Notes: a model not told the origin generated them from the sequence alone. DNA of 64,000 bases from Roseiarcus sp963748545 (GCA_963748545.1 CAVVJO010000035.1:248001-312000); one strand, 5' to 3'; positions 8,387 to 18,870 are shown, counted from the stretch's first letter. Made by a program: numbers and translations.

Positions 8387-9679
8387 CTATTTGGCCGCTC
8401 TGGCCAGGATGGATGCGGCGTCGGCCTGGGCGCCGGCCGCGGCGTTCGCGGCGGTCTCCTTGCCGAACTGGACGGCCTCGATGTGTTGCTGCAGCGATTC
8501 GGAGAACTCCTGCCCGCCGAGGACCACAGGGAACGGAACGGCCGTTGGTACGGCGGCGATGTAGGCCTTGAGGAAGGGGTCGCCAAGCTTGCCGGCGAAA
8601 GCCGCGGCGTCAGAAGTCCGCGACGGCAGGATGCCCATTGTGACGAGGATTTCGCCCATCGCCGAGCCGCCGGCCGGCCCCGAACTCGGACCGTTGAGCC
8701 AGGACAGGAAGTCCCACGCCGCTGTTTGTTCGGCCGGGCTCGCCTTGGCGTTGACGACAGTCATCCAAGAATAGGAGATGGAGTGCGACGCGTCGCCGTG
8801 CGGTCCGACGGGAACCGGGGCCGTTGCGACGTCCTCGAATTTGGCGCCCATGCCGGACTTGAGCGCGCTTTCCCACCAGTTGGCCATGATGATCATTCCG
8901 GTCCTGCCGGATACGAAATTGTCGAGGAACGGGCCGGTGGTGTTGGCGTCGGCAGTCCCCATGGCCGGATCGGAAAGGCCCTGCGTCACCAGCTTCTCGT
9001 ACAGGGCGAAGGTTTCCTTCGCGGCGGGGCTGTCGAGTTCAGGCTTGCCGTCGGCGACCAGCCTGCCGCCGTTGGAGCTGATGAGCGAGGCGAACGGATG
9101 GACCACGCCCGCCGTCCACGAATTGATCAGCCCGAAGCCCTGATGGCCCTTCGCCTTGTCTGTCAGCGCCTTGGCGTCGGCGACGAGTTCATCCCAGGTC
9201 GCAGGGGGAGCCTTGAGCCCGGCTTCGGCAAACATCCGCTTGTTGTAATTCAATGCATAGACGTCGATCTCGTTCGGGAAGCCGAAGACCACGCCGGCAA
9301 CGGACGAGGCGCCGACGATGCCGGCGGGCCAATCCGTCTTGACCTCGGTCGCCATCGTCGCCGGAGCCGGCGCCAGCAGCTTGTCCTTGGCGAGATCGGG
9401 CAGCCAGGCGTTGTAGATGCTGGCCATCGTCGCCCCGCCGGATCCGCCGCCGGAGGCGCGCAGCGTCGTCAGAAGGTCGCCGAACGGGACGGCGCGGACG
9501 GAGATCGACACCTCCGGGTGGGTTTTGGTGTACGCGCCCGCCGCCTTCTCCAGCATCGCTACGCTGTCGGGCGACCAGTGGGTCAGATACGTGAGACTGA
9601 CCTTCTCGGCGCGGGCCGCAATCGGCGTCAGAACGACGGCAGCCAAAGCGGCCAGAGCGATCTTGGAGATAGGGATCAT
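8387..9679 (-). CDS. ABC transporter sugar-binding protein (periplasmic)
   Basis: About 430-residue cluster-B type extracellular solute-binding protein. An N-terminal signal peptide (KIALAALAAVVLTPIAARA) is followed by the mature start EKVSLTYLTHWSPDS; the C-terminal lobe carries FLSWLNGPSSGP-type sequence. The start at 9679 is preferred over 9703 because GAGAGG sits about seven bases upstream and the signal peptide then begins at once. It delivers ligand to the two permeases downstream. The ligand is inferred to be an amino sugar or its oligomer from nagA, the kinase and the SIS protein. Confidence 0.92.
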   Translation of the reverse strand: MIPISKIALAALAAVVLTPIAARAEKVSLTYLTHWSPDSVAMLEKAAGAYTKTHPEVSISVRAVPFGDLLTTLRASGGGSGGATMASIYNAWLPDLAKDKLLAPAPATMATEVKTDWPAGIVGASSVAGVVFGFPNEIDVYALNYNKRMFAEAGLKAPPATWDELVADAKALTDKAKGHQGFGLINSWTAGVVHPFASLISSNGGRLVADGKPELDSPAAKETFALYEKLVTQGLSDPAMGTADANTTGPFLDNFVSGRTGMIIMANWWESALKSGMGAKFEDVATAPVPVGPHGDASHSISYSWMTVVNAKASPAEQTAAWDFLSWLNGPSSGPAGGSAMGEILVTMGILPSRTSDAAAFAGKLGDPFLKAYIAAVPTAVPFPVVLGGQEFSESLQQHIEAVQFGKETAANAAAGAQADAASILARAAK

Positions 9680-9730
9680 GGTGCAACCTCTCGGAGGGCG
9701 CATGCGGCGGGGGTTGCCGCTCGCAGCAAA

Positions 9731-9748
9731 TAGGTTATAACAACATAA
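9731..9748. promoter_or_regulatory. Candidate operator between the amino-sugar operon and nagA
   Basis: The 106-base divergent region holds an AT-rich patch that stands out from the GC-rich surroundings: the palindrome GTTATAAC (9734-9741), overlapping a wider TTAT-N6-ATAA dyad. It lies between the two start codons, the expected place for a GntR/HutC operator. The link to the GntR protein is inferred from position only. Confidence 0.4.
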
Positions 9749-9785
9749 TCACTTGCCTGTAAAGGGCATGAGAGGTCAATTCGCG

Positions 9786-10886
9786 ATGACCAGCATCGAA
9801 GGCCAGGTCCTTACGCCAGAAGGCTTCCGCCCGGGGCGCGTGGCGATCGAGGACGGACGCATCCGCGCGGTCGAGGAAGCCCGGAACGTCGCCGGCCCTC
9901 TGATTCTCCCTGGTTTCATCGACCTGCATTGCCACGGCGGCGGCGGTGCGGACATCATGGAGGGCGGGGACGCCGCTAGGCGCGTGGCGCGGACTCATGC
10001 TCTGGCCGGCGTGACGGCCTTTCTGGCGACGACGATGACGGCGCCTGTTGACGAGATCGAAGGCGCGCTCGCCGCCGCAGATCGGGCGGGGCGCGATCCC
10101 GCCCGCGAGGAGGCTGCGATCCTCGGCGTTCACCTCGAGGGTCCATTCATCAGCCGCGATAAACTCGGGGCGCAGCCCGATTTCGTGCTCGACGGCGACG
10201 TGGCGCTGATGGAGCGGCTGATGCGGCTTGCGCGCATACGGGTCGTCACCTGCGCGCCCGAAGCCGACCCCAGCGGCGCGCTGACGCGGTGGCTCGGCGC
10301 CCGCGGCGTGCGGGTGCAGATCGGCCATTCCGGCTGCGACTACGAGACGGCGAGCGCGTGCTTTGCGGCGGGGCGCCACGGGGTGACGCACCTCTTCAAC
10401 GCGATGTCGCCGCTCCTGCACCGGGCGCCCGGCGTCGTCGGCGCGGCCTTGGCCCATGCGACCTACGCGGAACTCATCCCGGATCTGCTGCATGTGCATC
10501 CGGGCGCGATCCACGCGGCGTTGCGGGCGATTCCGAACCTCTATGCCGTGACCGACGCGACCGCAGCGTCCGGTATGCCGGATGGCGACTATCGACTGGG
10601 CCGGCAGCAGGTTCGGAAATGCGGCAACGGCGTGCGCCTGGCCGACGGCGCCTTAGCCGGCTCCTCGCTGACGATGATGCAGGCGTTCCGCAACCTCGTC
10701 AGCATTGGACTCACGGTCGAGGAGTCTTCTCGACGCGCCTCGACGATCCCCGCGCACTATCTCGGGCTCGACGACCGTGGCCGGATTGTTCCCGGCGCCG
10801 TCGCCGACCTTGTCGTGCTCGACCCGGGGCTCGACCTGATTTCCGTGGTTCTGAGGGGGCATGCGATCTCGCCCGGTCCGCCGTAG
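9786..10886 (+). CDS. nagA: N-acetylglucosamine-6-phosphate deacetylase
   Basis: Metal-dependent amidohydrolase converting GlcNAc-6-P to GlcN-6-P and acetate. Visible motifs are GFIDLHCHGGGGADI (metal-binding His pair), LGVHLEGPFI (metal-binding Glu), IGHSGCDYE, GVTHLFNAMSP, and the catalytic-Asp region AVTDATAASG. The start at 9786 is chosen because GAGAGGTC lies about nine bases upstream; ATG 9768 and TTG 9753 are alternatives in frame. It is divergent from the transporter operon and is the strongest evidence for the locus substrate. Confidence 0.95.
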   Translation: MTSIEGQVLTPEGFRPGRVAIEDGRIRAVEEARNVAGPLILPGFIDLHCHGGGGADIMEGGDAARRVARTHALAGVTAFLATTMTAPVDEIEGALAAADRAGRDPAREEAAILGVHLEGPFISRDKLGAQPDFVLDGDVALMERLMRLARIRVVTCAPEADPSGALTRWLGARGVRVQIGHSGCDYETASACFAAGRHGVTHLFNAMSPLLHRAPGVVGAALAHATYAELIPDLLHVHPGAIHAALRAIPNLYAVTDATAASGMPDGDYRLGRQQVRKCGNGVRLADGALAGSSLTMMQAFRNLVSIGLTVEESSRRASTIPAHYLGLDDRGRIVPGAVADLVVLDPGLDLISVVLRGHAISPGPP

Positions 10887-11334
10887 AGCGCTTTGGCGCC
10901 TGGTCGAACCGAGGTTCGCGCCAAATCGACCCCTGCGCGGCCATTGCGCCAGTCAAGGCGAAGGGACGTCATCCCCGTCCCGTCCTCCCTGGGCTGAACC
11001 GCGCCTATCCGCCCGGATGCCCGTGGGTTGCGGAAAGATGATAGCTGCGTCTTTTTTGTTGTAGGAAAACAGAAGTTGCGGTACTCCTTGAGAATGCGCA
11101 ATCCCGTCGCCCTTGCTCCTCATCCGGTATGGCGTGCGCTTTCCGCACGCGTCACGAGGCCCGGGTTTGTCACGATTCTTTTTTCCGCAAACTCAGCGAT
11201 AACCCTCTGGAATCGCTCGAAACACAGTCGGGAACGGAGTCATTTTCCGCTGCTGAACGCGTGCCGAACGGCGTCTGAAGGATGCGGAACGGGCGCCGGA
11301 ACCGGGTCCGGCGATCGGGTTCGGAGGCTCGACC
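10887..11334. other. Intergenic region between nagA and gor
   Basis: About 450 bases between convergent genes. I find no credible ORF, RNA gene or repeat. There are two short T-runs (near 11052 and 11181) but no convincing hairpin before them. Confidence 0.5.
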
Positions 11335-12720
11335 TCAGGCCATCCACTCGCCGCCATCGTAGCGGCGGGAGGGGGCGCGCATGGTCACCAGCTCCTCCGC
11401 CGCGGTCGGATGAACCGCCATGGTCGCGTCGAAGTCGGCCTTGGTCGCCCCAAGCGTCATCGCCACCGCAATGAGCTGGATCATCTCGCCGGCGTTCTCG
11501 GCCAGGATATGCGCGCCGAGCACTTTCTGCGTCGTCCCGTCGACGATCAGCTTCATGATCGCGCGCTCGCCGCTGCCCGATAGCGTCGCCTTCATCGGCC
11601 GGAAGTTGGCCTCGTAGATCTCGAACTTTTCCAGGCGCGCCACCGCCTCCGCTTCCGTCATGCCGACTGCGCCAAGTTCCGGCGTGCCAAACACCACGCT
11701 CGCGATCGTGTCGTAGCGGATCGGCTTGGGGCCCGGGCCGAACAGGCGGTCCGCCAGCACATGGCCTTCGCGGATCGCGACCGGAGTCAGATTGATGTGG
11801 TTGCTGACGTCGCCGACCGCGTGAAGCCAAGGGACGCTGCTGTCGAGGTGGGCGTCGACCACGATTCCTCCGCGCGGCGTGAGCTTCACGCCGACGCTCT
11901 CCAGGCCGAGCCCCCCGGTGTAGGGGTGGCGGCCGGTCGCCACCAGCACTTGGTCGACCTCGAGCACGGTCCCGTCGGACACCGTGACCCGCAAAGCGCC
12001 GTTGCCGAGCTTCTCGATCCGGGTCGGCGAGGCTCCAAATCGAAACGCGACGCCTGCGCGGACCATCGCGTCGCGGACGCCTGCGCGCATGTCCTCGTCG
12101 AAACCGCGCAGCACGTTCGGGCCGCGCAGCACTTCGGTCACCTCGGCGCCCAGCCGCTGGAAGAGCGAGGCGAATTCGACCGCGATATACCCGCCGCCGA
12201 CGACGAGGAGCCGCTTCGGAAAGACCGGCAGGTCGAAGGCCTCATTGGACGTGATCGCGTGCTCGATCCCTTCGAGGCCCGGAGGCGGCGTCGGCCGCGA
12301 GCCGGTCGCGACCAGGATATGCCGCGCAGAGATTTCCCGGCCGCCCGAGAGACGCACACGCTGCGGCCCGACGATCGTCGCCCGCTCCTCGATCAGCTCC
12401 GCGCCGGACGCCTTGAGATTGGCCCGATAGGCGGCCGACAGACGGGATATCTCCTTCTCCTTCGCCGCGACGAGGCTCGGCCAGTCGAAGGTCGTCCCGT
12501 CGATCCGCCAGCCGAACCCGGCGGCGTCCGCGAATTCGTCGGCGAAGCGGCTGGCGTAGACATAGAGTTTCTTCGGGACGCAGCCGCGGATGACGCAGGT
12601 CCCCCCAATGCGGCTCTCCTCCGCTACGACCGTTCTTGCGCCATGTCCCGCGGCGATGCGCGCCGCGCGAACGCCGCCCGAGCCGGCGCCGATGACGAAG
12701 AAGTCGACGTCGAAGGTCAT
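11335..12720 (-). CDS. gor: Glutathione-disulfide reductase
   Basis: 461-residue FAD flavoprotein that reduces GSSG with NADPH. It shows the FAD-binding GAGSGGVRAARIAA near residue 11, the redox-active disulfide in GGTCVIRGCVPKK near 40, the NAD(P)H-binding GGGYIAVEFASLFQ near 170, and the C-terminal catalytic HPTAAEE near 440. The HPTAAEE ending fits glutathione reductase rather than lipoamide dehydrogenase. It lies 11 bases after the DUF2059 gene and is probably cotranscribed with it and rpiA. Confidence 0.95.
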   Translation of the reverse strand: MTFDVDFFVIGAGSGGVRAARIAAGHGARTVVAEESRIGGTCVIRGCVPKKLYVYASRFADEFADAAGFGWRIDGTTFDWPSLVAAKEKEISRLSAAYRANLKASGAELIEERATIVGPQRVRLSGGREISARHILVATGSRPTPPPGLEGIEHAITSNEAFDLPVFPKRLLVVGGGYIAVEFASLFQRLGAEVTEVLRGPNVLRGFDEDMRAGVRDAMVRAGVAFRFGASPTRIEKLGNGALRVTVSDGTVLEVDQVLVATGRHPYTGGLGLESVGVKLTPRGGIVVDAHLDSSVPWLHAVGDVSNHINLTPVAIREGHVLADRLFGPGPKPIRYDTIASVVFGTPELGAVGMTEAEAVARLEKFEIYEANFRPMKATLSGSGERAIMKLIVDGTTQKVLGAHILAENAGEMIQLIAVAMTLGATKADFDATMAVHPTAAEELVTMRAPSRRYDGGEWMA

Positions 12721-12731
12721 CGACGCGCCCC

Positions 12732-13295
12732 CTAGAACTCGACGCCCTTCTTCTTCATCTCCTCGCGCGCCTTGGTCACGATGTCGGTCGAAAGCGACTG
12801 CTGCCAGGGCCCGAGTTGCTCCTGGAGCTGCTGGAAGAACACTGGCTGAAGCGCGAGATACTTCTTGCCGGTCGGGCTTTCAAAGAAGGCGGCGATGTCC
12901 ACGATCTCTTTCTCGGACAGGGCGAGAGCGAGCAGCGCCTCGACCTTTTCGTACATAAGCTGCGCCGACTTGTCGAAGTCGGGTTTGATGGCGAGTAACG
13001 TTTGCCTGAGGCTGTCGCGGATCTCGGGGCGCGTGTTGGTGACGTTGGTCTCGAGTTCCGACATCATCGACGGGACCGTTTTGGCGATGCTCTGCTTGAC
13101 CCCCATGTCAATCAGAAGCTGGTCCGCGGCGGCGATCGCGGCCGGCGAAGGCGGGGGCGGGACCGCCGGGGTTGCCGCGGCCGGAGCGGTGGAAGTCGAG
13201 GGCGCGGCCGGGGTCGTTTCCGCGGCGTAGACCGCCGGCCCGATGAGGATGGCGCAACCGAAGATGAGGGCCGTAAGCGTTCGCTTGGCGGGCAT
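12732..13295 (-). CDS. DUF2059 secreted protein
   Basis: 187 residues: a signal peptide (LIFGCAILIGPAVYA), then an Ala/Pro/Thr-rich linker, then a helical DUF2059 region with LALSEKEIVDIAAFFESPTGKKYLALQP near residue 125. The family is periplasmic and of unknown biochemical function. It sits between rpiA and gor, an arrangement I recall from other Rhizobiales. Confidence 0.85.
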   Translation of the reverse strand: MPAKRTLTALIFGCAILIGPAVYAAETTPAAPSTSTAPAAATPAVPPPPSPAAIAAADQLLIDMGVKQSIAKTVPSMMSELETNVTNTRPEIRDSLRQTLLAIKPDFDKSAQLMYEKVEALLALALSEKEIVDIAAFFESPTGKKYLALQPVFFQQLQEQLGPWQQSLSTDIVTKAREEMKKKGVEF

Positions 13296-13315
13296 TCTGA
13301 AGCTCCTGTCTGAAT

Positions 13316-14020
13316 TCAGATTTGGCCGTACGTCTCGACGGCCTCGGCGCCCGCAACGAAGGCGACGCGGGCGTAGCCGATGAACAGTCCGTGTTCGACG
13401 ACGCCGGGAATTTGAGAAAGCGCCGCTGCAAGACCCTCCGCGTCCGGGATCGCCCCGAGCAGACAGTCGAGGATGAGATGTCCGCCGTCGGTGACGAAAG
13501 GGGTCGTCCCGCCTCGAAGCCGGATCGGGCCGGCCAAGCCGAGCCTGGATAGAGCCGCCTCTATGTGACGTTGCGTCGCCGTCAGGCCGAACGGGACGAC
13601 CTCGACGGGGAGCGGAAAGGCGCCAAGGCGCGACACGAGCTTCGAAGCGTCGGCGATCACCGCCATGCGCGCGGAAGCCGCCGCGACGATCTTCTCCCGC
13701 AAAAGGGCGCCGCCCCCGCCTTTGATGAGCCTGAGATCCGGATCGATCTCGTCCGCGCCATCGACCGTCAAGTCGAGTTCCGGCATGGCGTCGAGCGTCG
13801 TCATCGCGATGCCGAGGCCCGTGGCCTGACTCTGCGTCGCCTCCGAAGTCGCAACGCAGCGAACCTTCAGCCCGCCCGCGACTTTCTCGCCTAGAAGGTC
13901 GACGAAATGGCGCGCGGTCGTGCCAGTGCCGAGGCCGAGCCGCATGCCCGATTCGACGAGATCGAGCGCGCGTCTGGCCGCCTCCCGTTTCAGGCGTTCG
14001 CTGTCCTGACTCGCGCCCAT
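13316..14020 (-). CDS. rpiA: Ribose-5-phosphate isomerase A
   Basis: 234-residue enzyme interconverting ribose-5-phosphate and ribulose-5-phosphate. The phosphate loop GLGTGTTARHFVD lies near residue 30, DLTVDGADEIDPDLRLIKGGGGALLREK (catalytic Asp, Glu and Lys) near 80-110, and the VEVVPFG region near 135. The length is standard. It is first in a probable rpiA-DUF2059-gor operon. Confidence 0.96.
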   Translation of the reverse strand: MGASQDSERLKREAARRALDLVESGMRLGLGTGTTARHFVDLLGEKVAGGLKVRCVATSEATQSQATGLGIAMTTLDAMPELDLTVDGADEIDPDLRLIKGGGGALLREKIVAAASARMAVIADASKLVSRLGAFPLPVEVVPFGLTATQRHIEAALSRLGLAGPIRLRGGTTPFVTDGGHLILDCLLGAIPDAEGLAAALSQIPGVVEHGLFIGYARVAFVAGAEAVETYGQI

Positions 14021-14142
14021 GTCCTCTCGTCCGTCAACGGCCTTGCAGCAGACAAGGCTCCCGCCCCGGCTCGGGCGCGAGACGCCGCTTTACCGGGTCG
14101 AGGAGTCGAAGGCAATCGGCGCGCGAGTGCGGCGTGCGCCGG

Positions 14143-15437
<1,295 letters not shown>

Positions 15438-15493
15438 GGGCTTCCTCAAAACGCGACGTTCTCACGACGGAGCGCAAATCGGCCGCCCCGATA

Positions 15494-15506
15494 TTGCGCC
15501 GCACAA
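15494..15506. promoter_or_regulatory. Imperfect dyad related to the 15663 palindrome
   Basis: TTGCGC-C-GCACAA, one mismatch from a perfect dyad, lies 57 bases upstream of the ccr start. Its right arm is identical to that of the perfect palindrome nearer ecm, so both may bind the same regulator. Confidence 0.3.
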
Positions 15507-15662
15507 TAAGCATTGCGCGTCGAACCGTGAAAATCAATCCCTCTTTCTGCTGCACTTCGGGCGTTTTCAAGACACCGGAGGGCCTCCGACTAAGACGATT
15601 TGCCGACATCTCCATAGGTCGAGGCTGATCAAGATTGTGGCGCGCGTGGCGTTTTTCTGCGA

Positions 15663-15677
15663 TTGTGCCCCGCACAA
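15663..15677. promoter_or_regulatory. Perfect palindrome in the ccr/ecm divergent region
   Basis: TTGTGC-CCC-GCACAA, six-base arms and a three-base spacer, lies 58 bases before the ecm start and 226 bases before the ccr start. Size and position suit a dimeric repressor such as a TetR-family protein. A TetR protein, CcrR, is known to act on ccr in Methylobacterium; no such gene is in this window, so the link is inference. Confidence 0.5.
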
Positions 15678-15735
15678 AATACGAGACCCTCCCCTCGCAG
15701 GATCGTCGCAACGGGAGGCGCAAAAGGTGGACGCG

Positions 15736-17748
15736 ATGGCGGATAAGGACGGGCAAGTCCAGACCACAAAGCGGGACAAACCCTGGATCTTCCGCACCTA
15801 CGCCGGACATTCGACGGCGCGCGAGTCGAACAAGCTCTACCGCCAGAACCTCGCCAAGGGCCAGACCGGCCTCTCCATCGCCTTCGACTTGCCTACCCAG
15901 ACGGGATACGACAGCGACCACGTCCTTGCCCGGGGCGAGGTCGGCAAGGTCGGCGTGGCAATCTCCCACATCGGCGACATGCGCGCGCTGTTCGAGGAGA
16001 TTCCGATCGCTTCGATGAACACATCGATGACCATCAACGCCACCGCGCCGTGGCTTCTGGCGCTCTATATCGCGGTCGCTGACGAGCAGGGAGCGCCGCG
16101 CGCCCAGCTTCAAGGGACGACGCAGAACGACATCATCAAGGAATATCTGGCGCGCGGCTCCTACGTGTTCCCGCCCGACCCTTCGCTGAGACTGACCAAG
16201 GACATGATCCTGTTCTGCGCCCGCGAGGCGCCGAAATGGAATCCGATGAACGTCTGCTCCTACCATCTGCAGGAGGCGGGCGCGACGCCGGTCCAGGAAC
16301 TCTCCTACGCGCTCGCCACCGCCATCGCCGTGCTCGAGCGCGTCCGGCAGGCGGGCGAGGTCGACGAGACCGCGTTCGCCAATGTCGTCGGGAGCATGTC
16401 GTTCTTCGTAAACGCCGGCATGCGCTTCATCACCGAACTCGCCAAGATGCGCGCCTTCGTCGAGTTGTGGGATGAGATCACGCGCGACCGGTTCGGCGTG
16501 AAGGACCCGGCGAAGCGGCGCTTTCGCTACGGGGTGCAGGTCAATTCGCTCGGCCTCACCGAGCAGCAGCCGGAGAACAACGCCTATCGGATCCTGATTG
16601 AGATGTTGTCGGTGGTTCTGTCGAAGAACGCCCGCGCTCGCGCCGTTCAGCTGCCGGCGTGGAACGAGGCGCTCGGCCTCCCGCGGCCGTTCGACCAGCA
16701 ATGGTCGCTGCGCCTGCAACAGATTATGGCCTACGAGACAGACCTTCTGGAGTTCGGCGACATTTTCGACGGCAGCAATGAGATTGCGGCCCTTGTCGGG
16801 AAGCTGAAGAGCGAGGCGCTCGCCGAGATCGCGGCGATCGACGCGATGGGCGGCGCGGTCAAGGCGATCGAGACAGGCGTGCTGAAGGCGAAGCTCGTCG
16901 AATCCAACACTCGGCGGATCGAGGCGATCGAACGGGGCGAACAGATTGTGGTCGGGGTGAACGGTTTCACCAATTCCGAGCCGTCGCCGCTGACAGCGGG
17001 CAAGACTTCGATCATGGTCCCCTCGGGCGAGGCGGAGGGCGAGCAGGTCGCAAGGCTCAGGGCGTGGCGCGCACAGCGCGACGAGGCGCGCGTGCGCGAA
17101 GCGCTGAGGGCGCTGAGGACCGCGGCGGCGACCGGAGCGAACATCATGCCGCCCTCGATCGAGGCGGCGAGGGCCGGCGCCACGACAGGAGAATGGGGCG
17201 ACGCGCTCCGGGCGGAGTTCGGCGAATTTCGCGCCCCGACCGGCGTGTCGCCTCGGGCGCGGCAGTCGGCGGAGGGCCTCGATCCGCTGCGGGCGGAGGT
17301 CGAGCGCGTATCGCTGAAGCTTGGTCGGCGGGTCAAGTTTCTGCTTGGCAAGCCCGGGCTTGACGGCCATTCCAACGGCGCCGAGCAGATCGCCGCGCGG
17401 GCCACCGACGCCGGCATGGAGGCGGTCTACGACGGCATACGGCTGACCCCGGCCGACATCGTCGAACGCGCCAAGGAAGGCGTTCATTGCGTCGGGCTGT
17501 CCATCTTGTCCGGTTCCCACATCGCGCTCACCGAAGAGGTCCTAGCGCTGATGCGGGCGGCCGGACTCGACCGCGTGCCGGTGATCGTCGGCGGCATCAT
17601 TCCCCCCGTTGACGCCGACCGGTTGCGCGCTGCGGGCGTTGCGGCCGTCTACACGCCCAAGGATTTTGAGATCAATACCATGCTCTGCGCGATCCTCGCG
17701 GAAATCGAGCGGCGCCATGATCAGGATATTGTCGCAAAGTCGAACTGA
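15736..17748 (+). CDS. ecm: Ethylmalonyl-CoA mutase (adenosylcobalamin-dependent)
   Basis: 670-residue B12 mutase converting (2R)-ethylmalonyl-CoA to methylsuccinyl-CoA. The N-terminal barrel begins WIFRTYAGHSTARESNKLYR, with GLSIAFDLPTQTGYDSD following. The C-terminal B12 domain carries DGHSNG at residues 543-548, with His545 as the likely lower axial cobalt ligand, and later VIVGGIIPP. The divergent ccr partner distinguishes it from methylmalonyl-CoA mutase. The start at 15736 follows AAGGTGG; GTG at 15727 is in frame. Confidence 0.94.
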   Translation: MADKDGQVQTTKRDKPWIFRTYAGHSTARESNKLYRQNLAKGQTGLSIAFDLPTQTGYDSDHVLARGEVGKVGVAISHIGDMRALFEEIPIASMNTSMTINATAPWLLALYIAVADEQGAPRAQLQGTTQNDIIKEYLARGSYVFPPDPSLRLTKDMILFCAREAPKWNPMNVCSYHLQEAGATPVQELSYALATAIAVLERVRQAGEVDETAFANVVGSMSFFVNAGMRFITELAKMRAFVELWDEITRDRFGVKDPAKRRFRYGVQVNSLGLTEQQPENNAYRILIEMLSVVLSKNARARAVQLPAWNEALGLPRPFDQQWSLRLQQIMAYETDLLEFGDIFDGSNEIAALVGKLKSEALAEIAAIDAMGGAVKAIETGVLKAKLVESNTRRIEAIERGEQIVVGVNGFTNSEPSPLTAGKTSIMVPSGEAEGEQVARLRAWRAQRDEARVREALRALRTAAATGANIMPPSIEAARAGATTGEWGDALRAEFGEFRAPTGVSPRARQSAEGLDPLRAEVERVSLKLGRRVKFLLGKPGLDGHSNGAEQIAARATDAGMEAVYDGIRLTPADIVERAKEGVHCVGLSILSGSHIALTEEVLALMRAAGLDRVPVIVGGIIPPVDADRLRAAGVAAVYTPKDFEINTMLCAILAEIERRHDQDIVAKSN

Positions 17749-17789
17749 CCGACGCAACAGGGCGTCCCGCTCGCTTGCCACACTCTGCT

Positions 17790-18240
17790 TCAATTGTGCG
17801 CGACGAACAGCAGGATCCCGGCCGCTATGATCGAGGCCATCGACGCGATGTAGGCCATCTGCAGCGTGATGTTCTTCCACCAAAGGATGCGCGAGAACAT
17901 GGCGCATCGTTCTGGCAGGGACTCCGCCTCCGCCTCCGCATCCCGGACGAAGTCGAAGTCCTCCGGGCCGATCCGTCTCCGGATTGGGAAGCGCATTCGT
18001 CCGGCGCGAGGAAAGCGCGGATAGACCGAGATCAGGAGGTTCACGAAAATGAACATGAAGGGCAGGAGCAGGATGGGGAGATTCAGATAGGCGGGATAAG
18101 GAATCCTTGTACTGGACGACCGTGCCCATCATGATCGCCACGAACAACACGCCAATCAGCGCCTTGACGTCGCTGAGGCGGATCGTGTCGCTGTATCCGG
18201 CCAACAGGTTTCGGAGCTTCTTGTCTTTGTCTGCGGCCAT
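17790..18240 (-). CDS. Small membrane protein resembling the Pycsar effector domain (PycTM/DUF5706), copy 1 (frameshifted)
   Basis: Predicted 149-residue integral membrane protein. It begins MAADKDKKLRNLLAGYSDTI and has the D-x-K-A signature (SDVKALIGVLFVAIMMG), a second helix ending ISVYPRFPR, an acidic linker, then WWKNITLQMAYIASMASIIAAGILLFV. The D-x-K-A helix, the P-R after helix 2 and the Lys before the last helix match my recollection of PycTM domains. The frame breaks near 18101-18103, where one T too many separates QYKDS from YPAYLNLPILLLPFMF. It is paralogous to the gene 21 bases upstream. No nucleotide cyclase is nearby, so the role is unknown. Confidence 0.65.
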
Positions 18241-18261
18241 GGACGGACCTGATCCTCGCGC

Positions 18262-18723
18262 TCACAGATACCAAACATAGAACAGCAAGACGATCGTGAC
18301 AAAGATGCACACGATCGACAAGACGAAGCTGATGTTGATGTAGAGCGTCTTCCACCACAGGAGTTCGGACAGAACCGCGCAGCGCAGCCTGAGCTGTCCA
18401 AGCTCGTCGTCGTCTTCGGCGATGTTGGTGAAGTCCTCCGCCGCCGCGGTGCGCGAGACGATGAAGTGCTTCGACCCCCGTTTCGGGTAGCGTGGGATCA
18501 GCACCAGGAACAGGCAGAAATACACGATCAAAAACGGCAGCAGGACAAACGGGATCGGCAGATAGCTCGGGAATTTGGGATAGTTGTAGAGAATCGGCCC
18601 CATCATGAAAGCGACAAACAGAATGGCGATGTTAGCCTTGAAATCCTGGGCGCGGATGGCGTCGGTGTAGCCCGCGATCAGGCCGCGGTAGGGCTGGGCT
18701 GGGTCGGGGGGATTGTTACTCAT
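18262..18723 (-). CDS. Small membrane protein resembling the Pycsar effector domain (PycTM/DUF5706), copy 2
   Basis: 153 residues, intact. The order of elements matches copy 1: LIAGYTDAIRAQDFKANIAILFVAFMMG (helix 1 with D-x-K-A), a long hydrophobic helix ending VLIPRYPKRG, an acidic linker (IAEDDDELGQLRLR), then LLWWKTLYINISFVLSIVCIF. Three hydrophobic segments are apparent. It starts at 18723 and leads copy 1, probably as one transcript. In known Pycsar systems PycTM proteins damage the membrane on sensing cCMP or cUMP; no cyclase is seen here, so that function is not claimed. Confidence 0.65.
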   Translation of the reverse strand: MSNNPPDPAQPYRGLIAGYTDAIRAQDFKANIAILFVAFMMGPILYNYPKFPSYLPIPFVLLPFLIVYFCLFLVLIPRYPKRGSKHFIVSRTAAAEDFTNIAEDDDELGQLRLRCAVLSELLWWKTLYINISFVLSIVCIFVTIVLLFYVWYL

Positions 18724-18870
18724 CCGAGGGTCGGAGGCTCCAGAGGCTGCGAGCGGGTCGAGCCCGCACCGGGCGAACGAGGCTTCCCCACGAATTCAAA
18801 CTACGATTCGCGTAATCTGATACGCGCTGTCAAGTCGCCGCCGGTCAGGCGATCGGCCACCCGCTCGCCC

